Below, piece by piece: positions 10,350 through 25,324 of a stretch of 64,000 nucleotides of DNA. The DNA is taken from contig NC_088311.1 in NCBI RefSeq assembly GCF_910592395.1, positions 5,458,501 through 5,522,500 of the forward strand, written 5' to 3'. This DNA comes from Lineus longissimus (lineage: Eukaryota; Nemertea; Pilidiophora; Heteronemertea; Lineidae). The position numbers and the translations under genes are program-made. The notes beneath the pieces were generated by a model. That model was not told the DNA's origin. It saw only the letters and a program-made list of their open reading frames with translations, and did not search any database. Each line of letters begins with the position of its first letter. Within the stretch, counting starts at the first letter, position 1.

Positions 10350-13275
10350 ATACATTTGAATAAAGAATGAAACTGAATACTGCTAATTACATGTACAAAA
10401 TGATTTTATTAAAGTTATCTTCATAGCAGGTACAGGGCTGCTAAAGTGAATAAATCCATATATTATTCCTCAGATCATCAGGGATTAGACAAGATTAGCG
10501 CCCAAGAGCCCCAAGAACTGTCAAACTTTGCTCTTTTACAGTATAAATAAATATAACCCAAATTGAAAATTTGTGTCTTCTTTTAATATTAATGAAATAA
10601 TGCAAAGTTGGTGAGCACAAGTGCCTCTAGCTGTGTTTACGAATTCACCTGAAACTAGCATTTACTAAAAGAAGAAAACCTAAGTGGACAATGAACAAAG
10701 ATATTTTGCATACATGTACATGAACTGTCCAATTGGGTGGCCAGATTTCAGGTAGTGATTTAAAGAAATACAGGCCACTTAAGGTGCTATAGCCTAGTGT
10801 ATACACAATATGGAAATAAATGTTTTTTAAGCATTTGAAAATCCTTTAATGTTTTTCGGTCAACACAAATATGCCCCCTATGGCAGTTTTCAGCTATATG
10901 AAAAAAAGCTTGGTTGTTTTTTTCCAAATTTCGAAAAACCATCACCTCCCAAAAGCTGTTGGGGTGCATATTTGTGTTTGACCAAAAATCCTTTAAAGTT
11001 ATTTCAAAAGCTCAACAATTATGACTTCTAGAGTGTTCACCATAATGCCATGGTGGCTAAATTGACAGAATGGAAACACACATAGTAGATCTCACATTGA
11101 TGGTGCAGGATTCTGTGATAAACGGGCAATCAAAATTGGTACATGTCCTCGAACACCTTCCTTGCCAACTGGTAAATCTTAACTCATTTTTTTAAAATGT
11201 TTCAGTACGGCATATACAATTTGAAGCCAAAATATGAGAGTCAGTTATCTATGCATTCAATATTCCTTGCATGACACTTTATCACAGAACCCTCGATTTA
11301 TTTTGGATACATACATCATATAATCATTGAACAGATTTAACACACCAGTTATATTTACATCAAATTGATGTTATCATGCAATAGTATTGTCTGTACACCA
11401 AGATTTGGCCTAGATCAAATTCTCAACACTTCCTTGCGAGATTGACCACCAAAATGAAATAACTTTAATATTGCTTTAATCAGTTTGATATCAAGAACAG
11501 ACCCACTGACTGGGTGATTACTCAAATATAACTTCACTGCAGTTCATTTTTAGGGCCAGATCTAGTTTTACAGACACCATTACACTGTTTGGCAAACACC
11601 CAGGTATAACACGCAGATGGAAAAGCTATGTAAATGCTGTTTCTGTACATACATCGATATTACCTGTCTTCAGCTTTCACTGGATTCAAAAGGATTTCAA
11701 TATTTCTCTTACATGTACCAGTTACTGTTCTCATTACACAAGTGATCTCAAATTTGTTTTCAAAGGCAACACTGCCTGAACCGTGACACCAGGATTTGAG
11801 AAACCCTTCCGACTGATCACCATCAGATCAATTAGGGTATAAAAATCACGAAGAACTAACACACAAAACCAACTCTAGCCAATGACTGCATATTGTCGCA
11901 AACCACCCTGAACTGAATATAATAAGGAATGCAATGGGATCTCTATTGTGGACGCCCTTCAAATGGAAAAAGGGTGCCTTGAAATTGAGAGGTGTCCACA
12001 TTTTACTAAGTCAAACTGAATGGAAATTTACTCATTTGAGAGTGAACTTAGGATTCCTTTGGAGAGGTATCCATAAAGCATGGAAGTTCCACTGTACATA
12101 AGATGTTATGAACTTTAAAATTTGTTCTTTTTCAAATGTATACTTGCCTCAAACATGCCCGAATAGACACACGTACATCAACAAACAAAGAAACAGAACA
12201 GAATGACATAGTGGCAATTCCAATCACGGTATTGACATCTTTGAATGGAAAAAAACCAAACCACAAATTGAACAGATTATTTTTTGTTGAACCTGTTGCT
12301 TCAATCATCACAACCTATTTCAGACTTCAGATCATTTTTATAACTTGGTACACAACACAAAAGAACTTTGAAAGTTCAAGACAAAAACTTACTGAAAATA
12401 TTATTTTATCAAAGGAAATCAGAAAACATTTCTGTCATATGCCAAGAGATATAGATAGGAGAATGAAAATGGATAACTGACCACAACAGGTTAAGCCAGG
12501 CCCACTTAATTTGATGTTTATTGTGTGCAGGATAAGCTCCATGCAAGACAACGCATTTTGCCACCAATTCAAATCTTTCCAAAGAGGAAACTTGTTTTAA
12601 ACATGTTAGTACTTTTTTTGGAAACATAAATTGTCTTGTCATTTTCAAGAAGCACATACACGTAGCTGCACCAAACTTTTTGAGTTGTTTAAATCATAAA
12701 ACCAAACAGGCATGGCAGAGTGAAGAATTTTATGCACAGGCCAACTGTCTTTTACTTGATATTGCTAGACAGCATGATGAACGAAGCAAAGCTGCTCAAT
12801 AAATATCAAGTTGCTAGACAAGACAACATTCAAGAATATGCTTGCTAATTTATAACGCTATTTTTTGATAAGTGGAACCACTGCCAGTTGTTCTAGCTGG
12901 TACGGACTTATTTCCGCACACTACGTCATCACAGACTATTTACAATTAAAAAGGGTTTTATACATAATATTTAGATCAGGACCAGCTCTAGAAACCACCT
13001 AACAAGAACGCCACCTACAGGCATTCTGTCAATTAACCCGTTAGTTGTTCCAACACCTCTACAAAGCTTTTACTTTCTCTTTTTAAGCATCTGAATTTGT
13101 CAGTGTTAGTGAGCTGCTTCACAGATATTTTCTTTTCAATGTAGTACATGACATAAAGCAAAACTACGTACAACATTTGCAGATATCAGACTGAAAACAA
13201 CTTTTAACAGGAGAAAGTGAGACAAACCTATCCACAAAGTTGTGACTAGGTTATGCCTAATTAAAAAAATTAGCT
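10350..13275. other. Non-coding stretch between RNASEH1 and ELOC
   Basis: This is AT-rich sequence without supportable exons. It could include an extended ELOC 3' UTR (minus strand), because ELOC mRNAs often have long UTRs, but an AATAAA is present close to the ELOC stop. It holds one copy of a dispersed repeat (11938-12095). Confidence 0.45.
11938..12095 (-). repeat. Dispersed repeat, GAGAGGTGTCC family, copy 1
   Basis: The reverse strand reads GTACAGTGGAACTTCCATGC, then GGATACCTCTCC and later GGACACCTCTCAA. This matches the pattern of copies inside introns of the giant gene (25378, 53905, 54297 and others). It is probably a non-autonomous interspersed element. Confidence 0.5.
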
Positions 13276-13279
13276 AAAA

Positions 13280-13285
13280 TTTATT
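13280..13285 (-). terminator. Poly(A) signal of ELOC (AATAAA)
   Basis: The minus strand reads AATAAA about 42 nt after the ELOC stop codon at 13327. It is the nearest canonical signal; a longer UTR using distal sites cannot be excluded. Confidence 0.5.
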
Positions 13286-13326
13286 AGTCCAGTCCAAACA
13301 TTAATTGAAATCTAACAAGTTGCCCA

Positions 13327-14555
<1,229 letters not shown>

Positions 14556-14608
14556 GGCGAGCTGTGTCTGTGATGTTTCTTTTATAGGGACTGCTTGCTA
14601 AGTTCCCT

Positions 14609-14687
14609 GAAATATACATTGACACTCATGATTGAATGACAGTCCCAATCTAACTTCTAAGCAAATGAGTAACATAAGAGCCATACC
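14609..14687 (-). other. ELOC 5' UTR intron
   Basis: On the minus strand, AACAG/GTATGGC at 14687/14686 is a good donor. TATATTTCAG/GGAAC at about 14608 is a good acceptor, 53 nt before the ELOC start codon. A 78-bp intron in the leader is therefore likely. The first exon would extend upstream past 14687; its transcription start was not located. Confidence 0.5.
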
Positions 14688-14784
14688 TGTTTCCGAACTC
14701 GGCCAAGGCCTTCTGATCTGTTCAGAGTGCGAGCATTTGATTTGTTTTGGCATTCTTCGAATTCATCTATAATGCTGATGGACG

Positions 14785-14801
14785 CCCCCCCCCCCCCCCC
14801 C
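14785..14801. repeat. Poly(C) run, 17 nt
   Basis: An uninterrupted run of 17 C lies close to the probable ELOC leader exon. Its length may be affected by sequencing slippage. Confidence 0.9.
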
Positions 14802-14899
14802 AAGTACAAACAGTTCCCTCGTGCAAGGTTGACCATTTTGATTATGATATTGTTGTTTATAATACTTGATATCAACAGTAAACATTGCTATCATTTCAT

Positions 14900-16790
14900 A
14901 GACACGCTAGGCCGTTTCTAAGAAGACAAATCAGCGCCAAAACAAATCACGTCAGAAGGCCCAAGTCGACTTCGGACAATCTGGAGACCGGCGATTCTTT
15001 GAAATTGTTCAAGGTGAAATGCATGCGACTGGCCAGCGCCAAAAGAAACTTCTTCGATATTTGTCTATTTAGGCCTACCGCCTAGTAATTTAGCTAGGCC
15101 CATCACAAAACTAAAAGCTCAAATTAAATGCTCTGGGGCCAGGCTCAAATCTATCTAGATTTTAGAACACATCTTCAGAAATTCATCAAACCTTTCGTCA
15201 TCAAATGAACACGGGGTGTTGTCAAAATAAACATGGCATGGATGACGGGATCGTAGGTGATGTCATCGTTCTGGTGAAATGTATGTTATCGCAAGCAGTA
15301 CGCAGAAACATGGCTACCATGCCCAAACATGCAGAGTGATATTTGACACTGCCTGCTGAAATAATCATAAATCTACCACACCTCAAAACTCGCTCAGGTT
15401 TTGCCTAGTTAATAAACTGTCTATCTGACAAAAACAATCCGTCTTTGCTACCAAAAAGATGGTTTATTTCGCGTAATCGTACCGTAGCAAGCGTGTATGT
15501 CCCTTATCAACCTGTAACAAAGGTCCCGGATGAGGCAACACACTGGGGTCACGTGACCCTAACAAAACTCGATTCATCCGTTGGCACTAAAAACGTTTCA
15601 GATGTAAAATAAACATATGCATTACATATTCGTAAATAATTTAAGGTCTCAAACTCTTTCAGTCATTATCTTTTCTTTTTTATTTCACAAATACGAAAAG
15701 ACCACAAGAAAATACGAAACTACCCCGGCAATGGCCGCCTCAGCGCCACCACGCGGGGCCCAAAGGTATTAGGCTACCTTTATAGGAATGGGCGGCTTTT
15801 TACTGCAGTATGTTTGTTCTTCTTCTGGTTCATCAGTATAAAGGTGTTTGATGCTTTTCGAATTATGTTTCAGCTCTTAGATAGTAGCAAAAGGTGTTAT
15901 TCTTTATTCTTAGTATGCACAATGATACCAATGATCCTTTAACCAAGAATTGATAAAGACAAGTCTTTATCACTTACTTAACGTCTAGTGACCATAGGAC
16001 TGAGCGCGCAATGACCCTGGGGTAAACGAGGTTGTCAGTTACTCGGTTGAACCCATACTTCGCCGGACGCAGTGATAGTGTGAGGAGGAGGTCCTACTGT
16101 AATGATAATATGCTTGACTGAGAATGCGTTTAACCCTTCAGTTTTAGTCACATGGGGTGTGGTAGTGATCATCGTCTCATGGTGAATACGTGCGCTCGCG
16201 TGATTAAAGCGTTCGCGATTTTTGACCCATATTGCATTAGGCCCCGGAGAAACTACTGTTCAAATACTCGAAAAAGTGTTTAACATTTGACGACAGGGGG
16301 GACACTTTTGGACTTCATTAGTTATGGAAGCGAATAAGGCCTTTTGGACAAAGTCAACATAACACCATTAGGCATTATATCGAAAAGGACACAGAGTATC
16401 GGGGTCCCTTGGTGAAAAGGAAATATAGACATATTTGTTGAGGTTTGGTATTAATCTTTGACCGAAGTAAATAAACATACATAAAGAAGTTATTTTAGCA
16501 AAGGTCTTTTGTATAAATTCGGCCCCAGGAACTGGGCCCATTTCAAAAAAGAAATTAAAGAAATTAAAAGAAAGTTGTGATAAAACACCCTCCCTCTCAG
16601 GCCGCGGACTTTTTTTAACCAATCCCTAATTTTGAAACCCCAGTGTTTTCGGCAAGGTCCATGTCTTTCTTTGGTGCGTGGCTATTTTTTGAATAAAATC
16701 ACAAAACTGAATTTATCTGAGTACATGCACGGTATAGATTGAGATGGCCCCCCTATATAGTAGTTGGCTCATGTAAAAATTCGAAATTTT
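14900..16790. other. Intergenic region between ELOC and the giant gene
   Basis: ELOC (minus) and the giant gene (plus) are divergent here. I see no supportable exon or RNA gene. Both promoters should lie within this stretch. A GC-richer block around 15720-15770 stands out slightly. Confidence 0.45.
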
Positions 16791-16793
16791 TGG

Positions 16794-16838
16794 TATAAGT
16801 TTATTTCATAAGTTAAGTGGACGTTCAGGGGTTCAGTC
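16794..16838 (+). promoter_or_regulatory. Candidate TATA box and initiator of the giant gene
   Basis: TATAAGT at 16794-16800 is followed by TTCAGGG (A at 16827, +33) and TTCAGTC (A at 16835, +41), both initiator-like. The start codon is at 16905, so the leader would be about 70-80 nt. A TATA promoter fits a tissue-specific, highly expressed secretory gene, as is usual for vitellogenin-type genes. Confidence 0.35.
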
Positions 16839-16904
16839 AGGATTTGCCTAACAATGGCATAACCAACAAATTTTCGGGACTTTAACCCAAAACGTTATTT
16901 AAAA

Positions 16905-16970
16905 ATGGAGCCATTGCATTTTATTTTGGCTCTGGTTGCTGTCGTCTGCTTGTGGACGGAGACAGAACAG
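16905..16970 (+). other. Signal peptide of the giant protein
   Basis: The first 22 residues, MEPLHFILALVAVVCLWTETEQ, have a hydrophobic core FILALVAVVCLW followed by polar residues. This is a typical secretory signal with cleavage probably near residue 18-22. The start codon follows A-rich sequence with A at -3 and G at +4. Confidence 0.85.
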
Positions 16971-19900
16971 AATTTAATTCGATTTGAGGATGGATTTGAA
17001 TATCAATACACATACGACTCGAAGTCAACGATGGACCAAGTCGGACAGTTTCACATTCGAGGAAAGGTAAGCCAACATCCACCATGGCACAAGCTGTTTT
17101 CATTATACATCGCCTCTCGATATTTCAAACAACGGAGGAGTAACAAAAACCTGAGTCTCTGGATGGTCAACGCCTCCTTCTCCATTAATCGCATCTCATT
17201 TGTACAAGAGTGTCGTCCAACGCAGGTATCATGTTTTGTATGACGTTAATACAGTATCAAAAACCTGAATCTCGGGATGGGACCACAGTACAAACTACCT
17301 ATTGTGAAAATATATACAATTAGCTTTTTCTTTTGTTCTAGCTCGGTTACGTGCCGTTCGCAGAACACGAGGACGGACAAGAACTGTTAGTTCGTGTGCA
17401 CAGCTTCCACATCAAGAACAGAGATACGGAGGTCTCAGGTAATACTGCGGATGATTTTACCATAAAGTGAATGTGACCCCAAATTTAGACGGAAGTCCGT
17501 AAAAGGAGAGATTCTCCTGGGCTTCAACTGCTCCCCTTTGTCAAAGATCATCGAGCAATGCCGCGAGTCGAACAACTTTCCGCGCCTCCTTCTCCATACA
17601 CCAGACCTTCCGCTTGCTCATTTGCGTATCGCGTTCAGAAAAGAATGGTTCGGGCGTGTGTCAGGAAATGAGGGGTTAATGTTGTCTTCTTCGGCTCTTG
17701 TGAGAGACAGAGAAGCGGGACATGACTCCTGCTTTCCTCAGGATGTAGGATATGAGGATCATGGATAGGCTAATGTCGTGGCGACATTCTGGTGTTGCTT
17801 CACCTGGTCGGCTTCAGAGGGAATCAATTAACTTTGAAGAAATCAGATATTCTAGTATCTCTGCACAGCGGCCAAAAAAGGACGTGGACAGATACTTCTG
17901 AATCCGACTGTAGACCTATTTATATAGGCAATGCGCACCTGCTTCGTAAATAACACCAGAACCCGCAAGCTGTCTATGGTCGACAGTGACGCTGCTAGTT
18001 TGTGGAAAGAGTGGCATGGCACTACCACTTCCCAGTGACAAAGTGCGTTTTAATTTGTGTGGTTAACATTACGCGCCAACTACATGTATACTAGTATTAT
18101 AGAAATAACAGTCCATTAGGTTTTTCTTTCAGTCTATATCAATATATTAATGGCTTCTTGGCCACCAAGAAAACCTACTTGGGTACTTCGATCAATAAAC
18201 CCATACTCGGCGATCGTCCCTTATAATATAAATCGTAAAATCAACATTTACCCCTGGTTCGGTTCATAAAACAATAATTTTATATCACAGCACGATCGGT
18301 CTTATAAAACTAGTGACGTTATAATGTCATGTCAACATGTTACTTGTTCAGCTGAGGAAAAAAACTCAGCAACAAAATAATTTGATTCTTATATATGAGT
18401 GTCTCCTTTTGATTTCAGAGGGCTGGGATTTATCTGAGTGGTGAGTATATACCCTCTCGGCCCACTCCATGCAGACGCAGTTGACCGGAAGGAAATTTGG
18501 GTATGACGAACTAACTGCCTCTGCCAGCACTTGGATTGATACTCAAGGCCTGCCAACATGCCCGTATCTTTTCAGGAAAAGTCTAATGAAGGAACACAGT
18601 GACTCCTTATTTGGCCCGGTGTAAGGTTTTTGGTTGTTCCCCATTAGGTGTCTTTCGGCGTTTCAAACCGATGAGGGAAAACATGTCAAGAATATTACAC
18701 CGGGACCTTTCCTAACATGAACTGCTAGGCAAATGGAAAGAATATTGCCCGCTTAATTTTTGTAAAGTTGGCATTTGCGATGACAAGAATGAGTCTGCCT
18801 TACATCTCAAGAAGTAAAAGTTGATAATGTCCCAGAAATGTGTGTTCTATTGTCTTTGATTCATACACGAACTTATTTAAGTCCCTGATTTGTCCAATTT
18901 AACTAGGCGATCGAGTGCAAGATCGATGCGAAAGGAAACTATGTCCCGAGGAATTACACTCCGGACGCAGCAGACCGACCTCGTCCCTAATATAAGGAGA
19001 TCCAATTAGGATGACGCAATGGACTGCCCCGGGAGACTATGAGGAATGTGCCGGAAAAGAATCTCTGGAGTCTTGTATCCAGTCTTTGGTCTCAGTAGCC
19101 ATCATACACGCGTACTTTTATCCGTCACCAAGCATTATTAGGTAGGACACCTAGTGGCATTGATTACTATTACACCGAACGCGTTTCTTACAGGTTTTCC
19201 TTCGTGATAAACCCGCGTGGTGAGGTGCTGAGAACGTATCACCCCGAGGATGAGGATGCAGAAGTCCTCGCCATGAAGAAAGGATTCTCTTCTCTCATCT
19301 CTGGCAAGTTTTACGTGGAGCATGAGGTGAATACCACTCCTTCTTTGTGTCGCTACAGGCCACTGAATCAGGGCCCGGTTAGAAAAGGGGTTAAAAGGTT
19401 GGAAAATGTCCATGAAGGAGAAGGAATCCAGTCCCGTGCGAGACCTCTCTGGATTTATTGCTCCCTCTGCTGCCTGAACCACTTAAAAATGTTTTGAACC
19501 CTACTGAAACTTGAATCAGTGGCCTGTGGTGTCGCACGAGCTCCCTTTTACTTCAGACCCAACCAAATCCCCAATGAGTGAAAGTGCCACTGATACCATA
19601 TAGCTCTGTTATATAGATAGGAGATCCGAGTTGTTAGCGCCAAATTTCGAATTGCCTTTAAATTGAAAAATAATAGACCATTTTGTTGGTCATTTGGATG
19701 CAGCTACTGAGGCTTCGTTGATAATAATGAAAATCTCTCATATTCACTAAGGGTGTTGTGAAGCATGATGACGGCCAGTGGAGCTACCGAATCAAGGAAT
19801 ACGGCCAAGAAGGTAAGCCGAAGATCAGCCGTCAGCTCAGCCTTCTATTAGTCCTCTTTGATCCTCTGTGGGGTTAGGTTCAGGCGCGGACACTAGATTA

Positions 19901-22900
19901 CCCTCATCCTGGCACGAGTTGTTTTCAATATACTCCGCCGCTCGATGAAGGAGTAAAAAAGGCCTGCTCTCAGGATGGGTTATACTAGGGCACTTCACCT
20001 AGTGTTCCTAGGAAAGAGAGGGGCATAGGCTTGGGGTGGCATGCGGCTCGGCTCCGACACATCTCTAGCCCGGTGAATCTGTCTTCGGCAAATCGCACGG
20101 TCGTAAATTGTGGAAACTACAACAACGATCTTGGACCACGTGCTTGTCATATGACACATTAAAAAAATTTTTAAATTGGGGTATTTAAATCATCGATACC
20201 TCATAAAAATATCCTAGAAAACAATTGTTTTGATATCCAGCTCAGTTTTACGGGCGCTACTGTAACCAGATAACGTGCTATGAGTACCCTGTCCTAGACC
20301 TCTGCCTTTCCTCGTTATCAGTCGGCCGTAAGCGTGAAAAACAAAAAGATGATGTACGTGAAGAGTCATTCATGATTAGGCACCTTATTAATTGTGTTGT
20401 AGAACATTCATGCTAAACACAGGTGATTTTGCTATTTCGGAATGTTGAAATAAGTCAAAATCTTAGTGAGTTCTTTTTGTAAGCACCATGTGCACCCTGC
20501 CTGAATGAATGTTCTGCCTGGACTGCACTCAGTGCAGCAAACATTGGAAATGTGACAGGTAGGTAGTGGTTCAAACTTTCTTTCAAGGTTGACATAGTCT
20601 TTTGTTGTCCCAAACAACTAACAATGGTATCCCATGTAACAGATCATGCCTAGTTGGTAAGTGATTGGCCATTAACAATGAATGAATGACTTAATTGGGG
20701 AAAAAAATGTACAGGGTGTTAATCAATACAGTTGCAACTTTTTCCTGAAGAAATTGTACTGGGTGTTAATCAATACAGTTGCTAGTATTTTGCTAAAATA
20801 GTTTCTTACAATTTTGAAAAGTTTGAGCAAAAAATGGTCTCAATCGATACTAGCCATACATTCACAATGAACCATTTAAAGAGACATCCCATTTTTGACT
20901 TCCAGCAGATCGCCTGTCTCTTACACAATATCTGATCGAGATGGGGGGGGGGGGCAAATTTAGATGACAATCTTGAAATATTGGCCCATACACTGCTGGC
21001 CCCCCGACTGCTGAATGGGGAGGAGGGGGGGGGGGGCAGAAATCATCACTATCAAGTATTCATAAAGACATATCAATGAACTCTTTCAATTTATCCCATC
21101 TATCTATTATTAGAAGAAAGGAATAGTAAGTGGAATTGAACACCTTGAATGAACTCTTGTCTTGTTGTGAGTTATTAAGGGAAAATTTTACGGATTTGAC
21201 AATTTAAGAAATATGCTCTGATCATCAATTGAATTGATTTTCCAGGTCATCACAATGCCACCTACAAGGCGGAGAGGACCAAATCTGGCATCAAATTCAC
21301 CAAAACAAGAGAAGGCCATCCAGTTTACAATGCTAAGAGTGACTACCAAAAGGTAGGATGAGGATGGATCCATCCTCGCCGCTGGAAAGGCTACTAGAAG
21401 TGAATCTTCTATGATGCTGGTGGGGTGGAAGGATGTCCTATCTGTCAATATGTGTCTGACCCTTTTATCAACTTTTCCGTCCCCGTGCTCAAGTACTCCA
21501 CTTCAATCAGTGACCCTGACCTTGACCTGATAATTAGCAATGTCTCACTGCCAATTAGATATGCAGCTCTTTGTGTTAAAGTTCTCCTGCAACATGCAAT
21601 ATCTTGAGGGTGATTGGTAAAGTTTTTGTGGCCAAATTAGTTCAATAGTTTGAATAGACCGACAAAAACTTGTTATGGACAGTGACTCTGCTCAAGAAGA
21701 TAAGTGGTAAAGCATGATATACAACATCACTAGGGCAGAATCGGTCTATATTTCAAATAAATATTTTTTTCTCTAGGAAATGCACTACCATCCTCAACTC
21801 AAGATCATCCACCAGGTTTACACAAAGGAGAACTTTGCCTCCCCAAGAGAACCACCAAAAAAGTAAGGTTTTATTTCATCTACCACTGCGCCAGCACTTT
21901 GGATCTGTGATTCTACAACTTAAGTTGTGAATGAGAAATAATGATTTTAAGTCAATTTCTAAAGATCTAACTGTATCTGGTGTGAAATGCAATAGTTAAT
22001 CCTGAATGAAGGAAAAGAGGAACTTTGGAGATATGCTACTAGATGGAGTCAAGATCAGTTATTGACACTGGCCTGATTTTATTTTCCTGTATACTATATT
22101 GTCAAAAATATTCTTTCTGTTTTCAGTTTTGATGCTCGAGAAGGTCTCCGTCCAACTTTACAAGAAGACAACAGGCCACAGGATCAAGTTAGTGAGTACA
22201 TACACCCCAACCACAAGGCAATATCCATACTCCTTAAGGACTTTGAATTTGAACACCTACAGTCCAGACTTAGACTTCCAGATTTTGTATCTAGTTAGTT
22301 TATGAGCATGTGCATTGATAACCAAGATATCCAAGCTGTAACCAAGGTATATTTATTCATACACATGCTTAACCATGATTTGAAAAATAAATAGATAAAT
22401 TCAGTTGTCTTGGTAGTATTCAGTATTTTCTTCAAATTGATGCTGTGACTTTCACCTTATCGGTTTCCTTGAACTCTTAACTTGCTTGCTTCAGCTCTTC
22501 CTGACATGAGAGCCACAACCAATGGCCAGTTGACCTTTGTCACTAGAATCAGGGTGAAGCAGAAGATCAAGAGGCCTGCAGAAGAGGTCACTGAGGGCGA
22601 GACACATATAGGTCATGTAAGTACAGCACTGAGTTAACATGCTGTGCTAAACCTTTATGAAAATTTTCGAATTTGGCGATCCTAATGACCAAATTCACCC
22701 CTCTAACCCGACCAAAGGGCCTAATTGCCGCAATCGGTTGCGACCGCATCTCATTGATGTATCATTGACATTGTCTTCTGCCTTCAGGTTCCTAAGAAGG
22801 TTAAGAAGTTGGAATTCTCTGATGCATTGAGCTACGTGAAAGGCAACCTGACCTGTTTGAGGAAGGCTCCAGAAGGACCGAATGGTGAGTGTCCTTCAGA

Positions 22901-25293
22901 GTGATTTGATTTATTTGTTTGATTACTTGGATCCAATTGGCTACATTGCATTTCCAGGGCCCAGTTGCTGAATCAGTTGTAGCAGACAAACGCCAAACGT
23001 TAGCTTTTAGCTTTATCTGCTTCAGTTAATTTCATTTACAAGAGTAATATTAGGATTAAACTCCAACGTTACTCCTAACACCAAATGCGCCCTGGACCGT
23101 CGCAAGAATTGAATAGCTTTTTTATATCATTCATGAAATGATGTTAAATTTCCTTATCTTGATATTTTCTTACATCTTCCAGGGGGCCATGATTCCATGA
23201 GATGCTCCAATAACATTGTCAGTGTCCTAACTGCTGTTGAGCCTGCAGTCGTGACTAAACTTATTCAACAGTTCTTCAATATGTCTTCCAGACAGTAAGT
23301 GTGATAAAGCTTAACAGATGGGGCCAATTAGCCACATTTTTGGGGATTACTCTTTCATGACCCATCAAGTGCTACACTCTCACGGAGGAATATCGGCTGT
23401 TGTGATGAAACATTTGATAGGCCTGGTTTCATTTAGGGCAAACAAATAATTCCAATCTTTTCTTTTCCAGGAGAAGATTTCCGTGGAAGTACGGCCCTGA
23501 CCAGAAATCCTTGATTGATGTGCTGTGCAATTGGAAGGAACCACAGGGTGTTGACCTTCTGACGGACATGGTCTTTAGGTCACCTCTCCCAAACCCGGCT
23601 CATCTGGAGCATCTCTTTATCGCGATGGTGACCAGTGAGACCATGCCTACTAAGGTAGGGAGATTGTGGGTGGAATGCGGCCGCCGATTGGTCATAGTTG
23701 CAATCATGCGGCATGATGTCATGGCTCTATTGCAGGTCACAGGGACTAAAATTGCCCATTAGCATGACTCTTTATTATAACTAAACCTCAATGACAACTG
23801 ACTTCAAGATCTTTGATTTCTGAAAAAGTACTATTATCGGTCACAAGACTAATCAGAATCTTTCTGTTTCAGAAATTCTTGCAAACACTTGAAGAATACA
23901 TCCTGGATCCCAAGTCTTTCCCAATTCTAGCCCAGGGTCAGGATGTCTACCGCCATGCGCTTCTGTGCTTTGGCTCAATGGCTGGTTTCCTCAAGGACAA
24001 GGGTTTAATGAAGGAGAGCCAGGGTATGATTGCCAAGGTGGAGAAAATGCTTGGTCTCCATGGTAAGTTGTTTTATTTTGAGATTTCGTGGCATGACACT
24101 ATTGGAGTAGAATGACAAAATCTTTTGCTATAGTTTGCAAGCTATTGTGTTGGGGTGATATCAACAAACTACCCAATGCATAGATTATCTCAGGAATCAC
24201 TGACTTACCTTGCAAAACTTTTGTTTCATTGTTTTAGATCCATGGCTGTTCCGTGAGAAAAGATCCACCATGACTGAAGCCGATCAGTTAGACCATGAGA
24301 CCCATAAGGTCATACTACTGGAGTCACTTGGGAACGCTGCGCTCGAGAGTTCAGTGGACCATATTCTATCTCACATCAACACCACAAGCACCAAATGGAT
24401 TAAGAGGTCTGGGCTTCATGCGTTGAGGAACTATCACACTGACAAGGTATGTCCCGTTCCTCAGTTGTTTTTGATAACATGAGAGCTACATATAGATCAT
24501 AAATGATGCCGTATACCATTGGGGAAGGTTGCCACAACTTGGTGGAGTAAAAGCTATGAACATTTCCGGTCTTTCATCATTCAGTGTAAACATGTTCTTC
24601 AATTCTGGTCAATAAGAGAGGCCACTGTTCAGCTGTATTCAGCATCAAAGTTGTATTTGAAGTCAATAGGAAGAGTATACTTTTACATCTCTATTATGTA
24701 TTTGTTTGATTATGACCTCATTCCTTTTGGACAGGTTGCCCAGATCCTTTGGGCCACAGCTTTTGACGCAGAGGATGATGTTATTGGTCGTGAAGCCAGA
24801 GCTCTCTATCAGTTGCACCCCAAGGCGGACAAGGGAATGGTGCAAGCGATGAGGTGAGGAAGACGTTTTCATATTTTGAGATATGAGAGCTTATACAGCT
24901 GTAAAGCAACTGTTTATACAACTGTAAAACACTAAATCCCATTACACTGCCAATCTTGTGGTATTCAATATCTGCATTTCCTTGCAGCGCCCATGAATCC
25001 GGACCACTAATCAGAACCCTGCAGCAGCATCCAAGATATGCGAGGTCCACAGGAGCTTCAATGACCGTTGGCAAGAGCATTTGGGATGGCATTGCCTTCA
25101 AGATTAATGCCCCGGGTATCAACTGGATCAAACAGTTTGGCTCCCCTGACATCGGAATTGCATTTGGATTGATTTTAGCGAATGGACTGAATTTGACACT
25201 CAGTAAGTTGCAGTGTGGAAGCTGAAGTCTTGCTGATTCCAATGCTTTGTTTTCTTGTCAATCAAACTTCTGCGCAGTATCATTGACATATCT

Positions 25294-25324
<31 letters not shown>

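Larger units (their letters stand above)
16905..22616 (+). other. LLTP N-terminal beta-barrel part, exons 1-9
   Basis: Exons are 16905-17066, 17342-17438, 18419-18440, 19194-19326, 19752-19812, 21246-21352, 21777-21862, 22127-22191 and 22495-22616 (285 residues). The start FEDGFEYQYTYDSKS resembles the opening strand of vitellogenin-type proteins (F-x-x-G-x-x-Y-x-Y). The segment FSFVINPRGEVLRTYHPEDE then GFSSLISGKFYVE resembles the family pattern in which a conserved helix (K-K-G-x-x-S-L) follows the first strands. Exon 3 is only 22 nt. The reading frame is continuous throughout. Confidence 0.75.

Noticed and set aside
17538-17768. Open frame in intron 2 of the giant gene
   Set aside because: No splice sites in phase with exons 2 and 3, which join directly to give EVSG-EGWDLSEW.
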